Of a DNA stretch of 35,202 bases, positions 7,599 through 16,104 are shown one piece after another. A program made the position numbers and the translations under genes. The stretch is from contig NZ_JBEXCV010000100.1 in NCBI RefSeq assembly GCF_040605455.1, forward strand, positions 1 to 35,202. The letters are read 5' to 3'. Origin of the DNA: Embleya sp040605455 (GTDB taxonomy: Bacteria; Actinomycetota; Actinomycetes; Streptomycetales; Streptomycetaceae). The notes beneath the pieces are model-generated. The model worked only from the letters and a program-made list of their open reading frames with translations. It did no database searches and had not been told where the DNA came from. How positions within the stretch are numbered: the stretch's first letter is position 1; every line of letters starts with the position of its first letter.

Positions 7599-7629
7599 TT
7601 GGACGGCATGACCTTGGTCCGCCTACCGT
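7599..7629 (+). promoter_or_regulatory. Possible leaderless promoter of sdhCAB
   Basis: A -10-like taccgt (TANNNT, 7624-7629) ends seven bases before the sdhC ATG, and ttggac at 7599-7604 could serve as -35, although the 19-base spacer is long. No purine-rich ribosome site precedes the ATG. These features fit a transcript starting at or next to the start codon. Confidence 0.35.
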
Positions 7630-7636
7630 CGAACGC

Positions 7637-8350
7637 ATGGCGACCCTGACCCGCGCTCCCGCATCCGCCGGGCGGCGCAGGCAGGGAGCGTCGCACCGCT
7701 CGACCGTCGTGATGAAAATCGCGATGGCGCTCAGCGGTGCCGTGCTCCTTGCCTATCTGACCGCCCACATGCTGGGCAATCTGAAGATCTTCTTCGGCGA
7801 GTCGAGCTTCGATCACTACGCCCACTGGCTGCGCACCATCGGTGAACCGCTGGTCCCGCACGAGGGCACGCTGTGGATCATTCGCGCGGCACTGACGGTG
7901 AGTGTGGTCGTGCACATGGCGATGGCGATTCTGCTCACCCGGCGCGCCCACCGGGCCCGGCCGGTCAAGTACGTGCACCGCCCGCCGGTGCGGGGCTCGT
8001 ACGCGGCTCGCACGATGCGCTGGGGCGGCGTGATCATCGCCCTGTTCGTGGTCTACCACCTGCTCGACCTCACCGTCGGGGTGGCCAACCCGGTCGGCGC
8101 CTCCGGGAAGCCGTACACGAACGTCACCGCCGACTTCGAGCACTGGTACATCACCACGATCTACACGGTCGCGGTCGTCGCGGTCGGCTTCCACCTGCGG
8201 CACGGCGTGTGGAGCATGACGCGCACCCTCGGTCGGCAACGACCGGGGACCGAACGGCTGATCGCCCGGATCGCGACCGGCTACGCCGTACTGATGACGG
8301 TCGGATTCCTGTCCGTGCCGTTCGCCGTGACCGTGGGAATCGTGGGGTGA
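7637..8350 (+). CDS. sdhC: Succinate dehydrogenase cytochrome b subunit (b558 type)
   Basis: A 237-residue integral membrane protein with five predicted helices at about 25-45, 80-100, 129-149, 171-190 and 208-234. This matches the fused five-helix cytochrome b558 subunit of the Bacillus/actinobacterial type B succinate dehydrogenases. Candidate haem-ligand histidines sit in the helices (H44, H93, H141, H186). It anchors SdhAB to the membrane and passes electrons to menaquinone. The ATG at 7637 is chosen over the upstream ATG at 7547, whose extension overlaps the LysR gene and has no membrane character. No ribosome site is visible, so a leaderless mRNA is possible. SdhA starts 3-6 bases after its stop. 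Confidence 0.92.
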   Translation: MATLTRAPASAGRRRQGASHRSTVVMKIAMALSGAVLLAYLTAHMLGNLKIFFGESSFDHYAHWLRTIGEPLVPHEGTLWIIRAALTVSVVVHMAMAILLTRRAHRARPVKYVHRPPVRGSYAARTMRWGGVIIALFVVYHLLDLTVGVANPVGASGKPYTNVTADFEHWYITTIYTVAVVAVGFHLRHGVWSMTRTLGRQRPGTERLIARIATGYAVLMTVGFLSVPFAVTVGIVG

Positions 8351-8355
8351 ACGTG

Positions 8356-10337
<1,982 letters not shown>

Positions 10338-10341
<4 letters not shown>

Positions 10342-11084
10342 AACTCACCCTGCGCATCTGGCGGCAGAAGGGTCCCGCGGACCGGGGCGGCATGGTCGCC
10401 TACGACGTGCCGGACGCGTCGGCGGACATGTCGTTCCTGGAACTGCTGGACGTGCTCAACGAGCGGCTCACCGAGAGCGGCGACGAGCCGGTGGCCTTCG
10501 ACCACGACTGCCGCGAGGGCATCTGCGGTGCGTGCAGCCTGGTCATCGACGGGGTGCCGCACGGGCCGCAGAAGGCCACCACGACCTGCCAGTTGCACCT
10601 GCGGCACTTTCGCGACGGACAGACCATCGATGTCGAGCCGTGGCGTGCGGCGGCCTTCCCGGTGGTCAAGGACCTGGTGGTGGACCGCTCGGGCCTGGAC
10701 CGGATCATCGAGGCGGGCGGGTACGTGACCGCGCCCACCGGCTCGGCCCCCGAGGCGCACGCGACGCCGATTCCCAAGGCCGACGCGGACGCCGCGTTCG
10801 AGGCCGCGACCTGTATCGGCTGCGGCGCGTGCGTGGCGGCGTGCCCGAACGGCTCGGCGATGTTGTTCACCGCGGCGAAGTCCACCCACCTGGGGCTGTT
10901 GCCGCAGGGCAGGGTGGAGCAGGACACGCGCGTCGAGGCAATGATCCACGCCCACGACGAGGCGGACTTCGGCGGCTGCACGAACACCGGAGAATGCACC
11001 GCGGTGTGCCCCAAGGGCATCCCGCTGGGCGTCATCGGCCGCCTCAACGGCGACGTCCTGGGCGCGCTCTGGCGTGGCCGCTAG
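10338..11084 (+). CDS. sdhB: Succinate dehydrogenase iron-sulfur subunit
   Basis: A 248-residue ferredoxin-type subunit. The plant-type [2Fe-2S] site is formed by C58, C63, C66 and C84 (HDCREGICGACS...TTTC). The C-terminal bacterial-ferredoxin part has C159, C162, C165 and C169 (CIGCGACVAACP) and C214, C220 and C224, which together bind the 4Fe-4S and 3Fe-4S clusters. It passes electrons from SdhA flavin to the quinone site at SdhC. The GTG start overlaps the sdhA stop and has AAGGA at 10326-10330. It is the last gene of the operon; a hairpin and a large repeat cluster follow. Confidence 0.95.
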
Positions 11085-11118
11085 GTTGCGGTGCTCGTCG
11101 CCGCATGGCGCTGCACCG

Positions 11119-11137
11119 AACCGGCCTTCGGCCGATT
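11119..11137 (+). terminator. Short hairpin after sdhB
   Basis: Eight-base arms (aaccggcc / ggccgatt) with one mismatch and a ttc loop, 35 bases after the sdhB stop. It is a plausible end of the sdhCAB transcript just before the repeat cluster. Confidence 0.45.
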
Positions 11138-11139
11138 GG

Positions 11140-11590
11140 CCTCATGCGCCGGCCGGGCTACTCGGCCTCAAACGCCGGCCGGGCTGATTTGGCTGCGGTC
11201 GGGCTCGGCCCACCCGACCACACCCACGAACCTCAGCCCCCCGGGCCGAACCAGCCCCGCCGGCACTTGAGGCGAACCCAGCCCGGCCGGCGCATGAGCC
11301 CACCCAGCCCCGCCGGCGTTTGAGGCGAACCCAGCCCCGCCGGCGCATGAGCCCACCCAGCCCCGCCGGCGCTTGAGGCCAACCAGCCCCGCCGGCGCAT
11401 GAGGCCAACCAGCCCCGCCGGCGCTTGAGGCCAACCAGCCCCGCCGGCGCTTGAGGCCACCCAGCCCCGCCGGCGCTTGAGGCGAACCCAGCCCCGCCGG
11501 CACTTGAGGCGAACCCAGCCCGGCCGGCGCTTGAGGCCACCCAGCCCGGCCGGCGCTTGAGGCGAACCCAGCCCGGCCGGCGCTTGAGGC
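11140..11590. repeat. Cluster of about 15 copies of a 26/27-bp GC-rich intergenic repeat
   Basis: Thirteen direct copies of a roughly 22-base core (ccagccccgccggcgcttga plus gg, with variants) begin at 11251, 11278, 11304, 11331, 11357, 11383, 11409, 11435, 11461, 11488, 11515, 11541 and 11568. They are joined by 4-5-base linkers (cgaa(c), ccaa or ccac), giving periods of 26 or 27. Two inverted copies lie at 11140-11159 and 11166-11187. Variants alternate between cgcttgagg, cgcatgag, cacttgagg and cgtttgagg, and between ccccgccgg and cccggccgg. The core resembles the common solitary element downstream of Streptomyces genes (cagcccg-ccggcgtttgag). It fills nearly the whole 511-base gap between convergent sdhB and the GntR gene. 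No convincing gene lies inside it. Confidence 0.9.
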
Positions 11591-11595
11591 CGACT

Positions 11596-12372
11596 TCAGG
11601 TCGATGTGATGGGCGCTCCGCCGCGGCCCCGCAAGGGGTAGTCCTGTGCCGCCTCAAGGTGTCGTACCGACTCGCGGTAGACCTCGCTCTCGTCGCCGGC
11701 CTCGATCAGCGCGATCAACCGCTCGTGATCACGCAATCCCGCGCGTCGAACCCGCTCCCCCGTATCGGCCAGCGCCTCCTGGGCCCACTCCCGCTCCTGC
11801 TGCGCCCACAACACCTCGACCGCACCGAGCAGGATCTTCATCGTCTCGTTGCCGCACAACAACACGAGCGCCTCGTGGAAGTCTCGCCCGGCCCGGATGT
11901 AGGCCGGCCCGTCCTCGACCGCGCGTTCCATCCGCGCGTGCACCTCGCGCAACCACGGCAGCACCTCGGTGGCCCGGTCCGGACGCGCCGCGCACAGCGC
12001 CGCGCAGACCGGCTCCAGGCGGCGCAGCGCCTGCGCCAGGTCGTCCAGGCGGACCTGGCGCGCGTGCATCACCATGCCGAACATGTGGGCCGCGTCCGCG
12101 GGTTGCGGGACGTGTACCACCGCACCGCCGGTGTTGCCGCGTTTGACGGTGATCAGGCCCTCGGTCTCCAGGATTCGAAACGCCTGCCGCAGCGTGGTGC
12201 GCCCGACGCCGAACTCGGCGATCAGGTCGTCCTGCTTGGGCAGCATGTCCCCGTCGCGCAGCGGCCCGTCCAGGATCCGGCGACGCAGCCGGCGGGCGAG
12301 CTCGTCCGCGATGCCGGCGTTGCGCAGGGATCGCTCGGTGCCGGCGCGGACCGGCTGCGCCTCCGGGTTCAC
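11596..12372 (-). CDS. GntR-family regulator, FadR subfamily (FCD domain)
   Basis: A 258-residue regulator. The GntR winged HTH covers about residues 18-90 (ELARRLRRRILDGPLRDGDM, then LIAEFGVGRTTLRQAFRILETEGLITVKRGN). The all-helical FCD ligand domain (about 105-245) keeps the likely metal-site residues D164, H166, H216 and H238 (GRDFHEAL, LRDHERLI, VRHLE). Members usually sense small carboxylates. The GTG start overlaps the stop of the aldo-keto reductase by 4 bases (GTGA), so the two are co-translated. The probable operator is the dyad at 13333-13353 upstream of the operon. It converges on sdhB across the repeat cluster. Confidence 0.9.
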   Translation of the reverse strand: MNPEAQPVRAGTERSLRNAGIADELARRLRRRILDGPLRDGDMLPKQDDLIAEFGVGRTTLRQAFRILETEGLITVKRGNTGGAVVHVPQPADAAHMFGMVMHARQVRLDDLAQALRRLEPVCAALCAARPDRATEVLPWLREVHARMERAVEDGPAYIRAGRDFHEALVLLCGNETMKILLGAVEVLWAQQEREWAQEALADTGERVRRAGLRDHERLIALIEAGDESEVYRESVRHLEAAQDYPLRGRGGAPITST

Positions 12373-13304
12373 GCCGGTACCGCCGCGGCGAGTTCGGCGA
12401 CCTCGGCGACCTGGGTCGCGGTCAGTTCCACGACCGCGGCGGCGTTGGCCGACGCCTGCTCGGGGCGGGTCGCGCCGACCAGGACGGAGGCCACCTCGGG
12501 TTGCGCGGACAGCCAGGAGAGTGCGAGTCGGAGCAGGGTCAGATCCTGGCTCTCGGCGTAGGCGGTGAGTCGTTCGACGATGGCGAAGTTCTCGTCGGTG
12601 GCGACATTTCGGGCGAAGGACGGGATGGTCGCGAACCGGCTGTCCCGGGGAAACTCCTCGCCGCGCCGATATTTGCCGCTGAGCAGGCCGGACGCGAGAG
12701 GGAAGTACGGGATGACGCCGACGCCGAAGTGTCGGGCGGCGGGCACCATGTCCCGCTCGACGGTGCGGTCCAGCAGGCTCCACTCGATCTGCGCGGCGAC
12801 GAAGCGGGTCGAGCCCGCGAGGTGTGCGGCGTCGGCGAGTTGCCACGCGGCCAGGTTGGAGGTGCCCGCGTAGCGCACCTTGCCCGCCCGGACCAGGTCG
12901 TCGAGCGCGCCGAGGGTCTCCTCGATCGGGGTCTCGGGGTCGGCGTAGTGCTGGTAGTAGAGGTCGATGTGGTCGGTGCCCAGGCGCCGGAGGCTGCCTT
13001 CGCAGCTGCGCACGATGTGCCGGCGCGAGGAGCCGCGGCCGTACGGCCCCTCGGTCACCTTCGCGCCGAACTTGGTCGCCACGACCACGTCCTCGCGGCG
13101 GTTGCCCAGCGCCTTGCCCAGCAGCACCTCGGATTGTCCGCCGCCGTACATGTCGGCGGTGTCGAACAGGGTCACTCCCGCGTCGAGCGCGGCGCCGACC
13201 ACCTTGTCGGCACCGTCCTGGTCGATCCGCATGCCGAAGTTGTTGCAGCCGAGGCCGATCGCGGAGACCTTCAGACCCGATTTGCCCACAGTGGTGTAGC
13301 GCAC
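12369..13304 (-). CDS. Aldo-keto reductase
   Basis: A 311-residue (beta/alpha)8 NADPH-dependent oxidoreductase. The catalytic tetrad is intact: D48 and Y53 (LFDTADMYGGGQSE), K78 (VVVATKFG) and H119 (LYYQHYADP). The C-terminal phosphate-binding region SVLVGATRPEQASANAAA matches the NADP-binding loop of the YajO/YghZ-like group. The substrate is not predictable. GTG 13304 is chosen because GGGAG lies 6 bases upstream and the protein then begins VRYTTVGKSGLKVSAIGLG, as relatives do; the longer frame up to 13586 is antisense to the divergent gene. It is followed directly by its likely regulator and is divergent from the DegT-family gene. Confidence 0.92.
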   Translation of the reverse strand: MRYTTVGKSGLKVSAIGLGCNNFGMRIDQDGADKVVGAALDAGVTLFDTADMYGGGQSEVLLGKALGNRREDVVVATKFGAKVTEGPYGRGSSRRHIVRSCEGSLRRLGTDHIDLYYQHYADPETPIEETLGALDDLVRAGKVRYAGTSNLAAWQLADAAHLAGSTRFVAAQIEWSLLDRTVERDMVPAARHFGVGVIPYFPLASGLLSGKYRRGEEFPRDSRFATIPSFARNVATDENFAIVERLTAYAESQDLTLLRLALSWLSAQPEVASVLVGATRPEQASANAAAVVELTATQVAEVAELAAAVPA

Positions 13305-13332
13305 GCTCAGCTCCCGTCGTCTTGTTCGTCCA

Positions 13333-13353
13333 TCATAGCCATGATAGCTATGA
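13333..13353. promoter_or_regulatory. Dyad operator between aldo-keto reductase and DegT-family genes
   Basis: A perfect 7-bp inverted repeat, tcatagc-N7-gctatga, spans 13333-13353. A smaller one (atcat/atgat) sits inside, and a separate 12-bp palindrome cgtcagctgacg lies at 13359-13370. The gap is only 115 bases between divergent starts, so a bound GntR dimer could control both directions. Confidence 0.6.
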
Positions 13354-13419
13354 CACATCGTCAGCTGACGCTCCGTCAGCCTCGCTGCGATCGCGACATC
13401 ACCACGAGGGTAGGCACTC

Positions 13420-14625
13420 ATGCGCAAGATCCCGTACGCCGGCAGCGTGCACGACCAGAGCGAGATCGACGCAATGTTGGCGGTGCTGAACGGGCCGCCC
13501 TCGGCGATGGGCATCGGACGCAACGTGGCGGCCATGGAGGCGCGCGTCGCGGAGTTGTTCGGCAAGCGCAACGGCCTGATGTGCAACTCGGGTTCCTCCG
13601 CGCTCTACCTCGCGATCGAACTGCTGCGGCTGTCCCCCGGGGACGAGATCGTCACCTCCACGCTGACCTTTTCCACGGACATCGCACCGATGGTCAAGGC
13701 CAGTCTGGTGCCGGTGCTCGCGGACGTCGAGCCGGACACCTACCAGATCGACCCGGCCCGGATCGAGGCCCTGATCGGCCCACGCACCCGGGCGATCCTG
13801 ACCCCCAACCTCGCGGGCAACGCCCCCGACTGGGACGTGATCCGCACGATCGCGGATCGGCACGGCCTCAAGGTGATCGAGGACTCCTGCGACGCGCTCG
13901 GCGCCACCTTGCGCGGGACGCCGACGGGTACCCGCGCGGACATCTCGGTGACCAGTTTCGCGATGTCGCACATCATCACCTGCGCGGGCAACGGCGGCAT
14001 GGTGCTCACCGACGACGAGGACCTGCGCGACCGGGGCCTGATGCTGCGGCGCTGGGGTAGGCGCAGCGAGTTGCAGTTGTTCGGCTCCAAGCGCGGCAAC
14101 CGCGACTTCTTCGAGGAGATCGACGGCGTGCTGTACGACAATCTGTTCATCTTCGACGAGATCGGCTGGAACTTCGAGCCCTCCGAGCTGGGCGCCGCCT
14201 TCGGTCTGGCCCAACTCGCCAAGCTCCCCCGGTTCCTGGCCACCCGCCAGGCGCACTTCGCGGCGCATCACGCCTACTTCGACGCGCGCCCCGAGTTCAC
14301 CGCGCCGCGGCAGACCGACGGTCTGGAGACGGGATGGCTCAACTTCCCCATCCTGTTGAACGAGGGATTGTCCTTCACCCGCGGCGAGATGCAGGCGTGG
14401 CTGGAGGAGCGCGGGGTGTCCACCCGCACCGTGTGGTCGGGCAACATCCTGCGCCAGCCGGGCTTCAAGGACATCGCGCATCGCGCCGACCCGGCCGGCT
14501 ACCCGAACGCCGACCGGGTGATGGAGCAGGCGCTGATCGTGCCGATGAACCACCGGATGGACGCGGAGGACGTGGCCTACATCCACGAGCAGGTGGACGC
14601 GTTCCTGGCGAGCCGCCGAGCCTGA
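13420..14625 (+). CDS. DegT/DnrJ/StrS-fold PLP/PMP enzyme with His instead of Lys: probable RfbH/ColD-type sugar 3-dehydratase
   Basis: A 401-residue fold-type I PLP enzyme of the sugar aminotransferase family. The phosphate-binding NSGSSALYLAI (57-66) and the cofactor Asp, D155 in VIEDSCDALG, are present. The motif that normally carries the Schiff-base lysine (SF-x-x-x-K-N) reads SFAMSHIITCAGNGG, putting H184 at the lysine position. The CDALG signature, the EGG-like NGG and the later RRWGRR segment resemble RfbH (CDP-4-keto-6-deoxyglucose 3-dehydrase, E1) and ColD (GDP-4-keto-6-deoxymannose 3-dehydratase), which use PMP and a catalytic His to remove the C3 hydroxyl. No E3-type reductase or sugar operon is adjacent. 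It is divergent from the aldo-keto reductase and ends in a strong terminator. Confidence 0.85.
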   Translation: MRKIPYAGSVHDQSEIDAMLAVLNGPPSAMGIGRNVAAMEARVAELFGKRNGLMCNSGSSALYLAIELLRLSPGDEIVTSTLTFSTDIAPMVKASLVPVLADVEPDTYQIDPARIEALIGPRTRAILTPNLAGNAPDWDVIRTIADRHGLKVIEDSCDALGATLRGTPTGTRADISVTSFAMSHIITCAGNGGMVLTDDEDLRDRGLMLRRWGRRSELQLFGSKRGNRDFFEEIDGVLYDNLFIFDEIGWNFEPSELGAAFGLAQLAKLPRFLATRQAHFAAHHAYFDARPEFTAPRQTDGLETGWLNFPILLNEGLSFTRGEMQAWLEERGVSTRTVWSGNILRQPGFKDIAHRADPAGYPNADRVMEQALIVPMNHRMDAEDVAYIHEQVDAFLASRRA

Positions 14626-14660
14626 AGCCGCCGGGAGGAGCCGGCCGAAGCCGCCGATCG

Positions 14661-14701
14661 CATGCCGAGGGCCGGGCGCGTCGCGCCCGGCCCTCGGCAT
14701 G
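14661..14701. terminator. 41-base near-perfect palindrome, bidirectional terminator
   Basis: Twenty bases on each side of a single central T (14681) are perfectly complementary, giving an 18-20-bp stem. It lies between the convergent DegT-family and yceI genes and should end both transcripts. Confidence 0.85.
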
Positions 14702-14718
14702 TCCCGTCGAATGGAGGC

Positions 14719-15297
14719 TCAGCCCTCCTGGCGGATGGCCTCGCCCTCGATCTCGATCCTGATCTTCTTCGAGACCAGCACGCCGCCGCTCTCCAGCGCC
14801 TGGTTCCAGGTCATCCCGAAGTCCTCGCGGTTGATCTCGGTGGTCGCGGTGAACGCGAGCACCTCCTGCCCCCACGGGCTGGTCGCCAGACCCTCCAGCT
14901 CGACCGCGAGTTCGACCTCGCGGGCGATGCCCTTGATGGTCAGCTCGCCGAGCAGGGTGAACTCGTTGCCGCTGCGGCCGCTCAGGCGCAGCGTGCGGAA
15001 GGTCATCTGCGGATACTTCTCCGCCTCCATGAAGTCCGCGCTCGCCAGGTGGGCGTCGCGGTCCTTCTGGCCGGTGGTCATGCTCGCGGTGGAGATCGTG
15101 GCTTCGACCCGGGAGGCCATCGGGTCCTCGGCGACGGTGATCTCGCCGGAGAATTCGGTGAACTGCCCGCGCACCTTGCTCACCATCAAGTGCCGCGCCG
15201 TGAACCCGACGCGGGTGTGGGCCGCATCGAGCGTGTACGTGCCGGCCGTCGGGATCGTGAGCCCTTCCCAGTCGCGGCGGGGCGTCGTGGAGGTCAT
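14719..15297 (-). CDS. YceI-family lipocalin-like protein
   Basis: A 192-residue protein of the YceI family over its whole length. It has the opening GTYTLDAAHTRVGFTARHLM, the KVRGQFTEFSGEITV strand pair, the DAHLASADFMEAEKYPQMTF segment, and the closing EINREDFGMTWNQALESGGV. The fold is a beta-barrel that binds isoprenoid or amphiphilic ligands in characterised homologues. No signal peptide is present, so this copy is cytoplasmic, unlike E. coli YceI. A GAGGAG ribosome site precedes the ATG. It is divergent from a MarR regulator across inverted repeats, and co-regulation is likely. Confidence 0.93.
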   Translation of the reverse strand: MTSTTPRRDWEGLTIPTAGTYTLDAAHTRVGFTARHLMVSKVRGQFTEFSGEITVAEDPMASRVEATISTASMTTGQKDRDAHLASADFMEAEKYPQMTFRTLRLSGRSGNEFTLLGELTIKGIAREVELAVELEGLATSPWGQEVLAFTATTEINREDFGMTWNQALESGGVLVSKKIRIEIEGEAIRQEG

Positions 15298-15319
15298 GTC
15301 GCACTCCTCGGGGAGATGT

Positions 15320-15350
15320 TATTGCTTCGCGGATATCGACCCAAGCAATA
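15320..15350. promoter_or_regulatory. Inverted repeats in yceI/marR gap
   Basis: The arms tattgctt (15320-15327) and aagcaata (15343-15350) are perfectly inverted around 15 bases. The right arm also pairs locally as caagc-aata-gcttg (15342-15355), and ttgagcaa follows. Repeated TTGCTT/AAGCAA half-sites in a divergent gap are typical of MarR-type operators. Confidence 0.6.
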
Positions 15351-15386
15351 GCTTGAGCAAAGATATTCCGCACATCAACTACTGGC

Positions 15387-15392
15387 TATGAT
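15387..15392 (+). promoter_or_regulatory. Consensus -10 (TATGAT) placed for a leaderless marR mRNA
   Basis: The hexamer tatgat ends six bases before the ATG at 15399. A GGAGG at 15393-15397 is only one base from the ATG, too close to act as a normal ribosome site, so a leaderless transcript is the more likely reading. Confidence 0.4.
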
Positions 15393-15398
15393 GGAGGC

Positions 15399-15917
15399 AT
15401 GCACACTCCCCCGAGAGCCGCATCCCCCGCCTCTTCGACGACCACGCGCGCTACACCCTTCGACGATCCCCGCATCACCGCCATGGGACTCCTCGTGGAG
15501 GTCTACACCGGCCTGATGAACCGACTCGGTCCGCAGTTGGGCGAGCACGGTCTGTCCACGGTGGACTTCAACGTGTTGGTCCGGCTGTCCCGCTCGGCCG
15601 AGCAACGCTTGCGAATGAGCGACCTCGCCGCCCAGACGTCGCTGTCCACATCCGGGGTGACTCGGGTGGTGGATCGCCTGGAGAAGGAAGGACTGGTCGC
15701 CCGGGAGAACTGTCCCACCGACCGCCGAGCACTGTTCGCCGTGCTCACCCGCGACGGCGCGGACCGAATAGGCGGCGTCCTGCCCGGCCATGTCGAACTG
15801 TTGCAGACCTGGCTGATCGACCCGCTGACCGAGGGTCAGCTCGCCGGTCTGCTGGACGGGCTGCGGGTGGTGCGCGACACCGCCAACCCGGGTGCCCGCG
15901 CGGGCATCACGTCCTGA
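15399..15917 (+). CDS. MarR-family regulator
   Basis: A 172-residue MarR-type dimeric regulator with a Ser/Thr/Ala-rich N-terminal tail of about 22 residues. Helices LLVEVYTGLMNRLGPQL and LSTVDFNVLVRLSRS lead into the winged HTH: RLRMSDLAAQTSLSTSGVTR, then VVDRLEKEGLVARENCPTDR with the DRR wing. A C-terminal dimerisation helix pair follows. It is divergent from yceI and very likely controls that gene and itself through the repeats at 15320-15350. The ligand or oxidant sensed is unknown; no conserved Ohr-type N-terminal Cys is visible. Confidence 0.9.
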   Translation: MHTPPRAASPASSTTTRATPFDDPRITAMGLLVEVYTGLMNRLGPQLGEHGLSTVDFNVLVRLSRSAEQRLRMSDLAAQTSLSTSGVTRVVDRLEKEGLVARENCPTDRRALFAVLTRDGADRIGGVLPGHVELLQTWLIDPLTEGQLAGLLDGLRVVRDTANPGARAGITS

Positions 15918-16040
15918 CACCGCGGCCACCGAGTAGCTCAGTACGCTCAAACCCGTGGCCGCGGGGGTCACGGGAAGCGCGCACAAGAGACCCCGACCAA
16001 CCCACTCGCTGACGGAGGAAGCCGCCAGGAAACCCCGGGA

Positions 16041-16086
16041 GAACGGTCCGTCCCCGGCCGCCGAGCGGCTGGGGACGGACCCGTTC
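16041..16086. terminator. Long hairpin between convergent marR and nucleotidyltransferase genes
   Basis: The arms at 16041-16055 and 16071-16086 pair over 15 bases with one bulged C. A second dyad upstream, ccgcggccac (15920-15929) with gtggccgcgg (15955-15964), is perfect over 10 bp around a 25-base loop. The two hairpins fill the 187-base convergent gap, and I see no gene there. Confidence 0.7.
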
Positions 16087-16104
16087 GACCCGAAGGAGGA
16101 GCGC

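Noticed and set aside
11251..11590. Regular short repeats suggesting a CRISPR array
   Set aside because: The units are joined by only 4-5 bases, with no spacer-length unique sequence and no cas genes nearby.
11142..11657. A minus-strand open frame of 171 codons reading LKRRPGW/SAGGAGW repeats through the repeat cluster
   Set aside because: The repeat periods (26/27) shift frame from copy to copy and all three minus frames stay open with similar repeats. It is a by-product of the GC-rich repeat, with no start context or independent codon signal.
13305..13586. Longer aldo-keto reductase starting at 13586
   Set aside because: The extension crosses the promoter region and is antisense to the DegT-family gene; the GTG at 13304 has a ribosome site and the correct family start.
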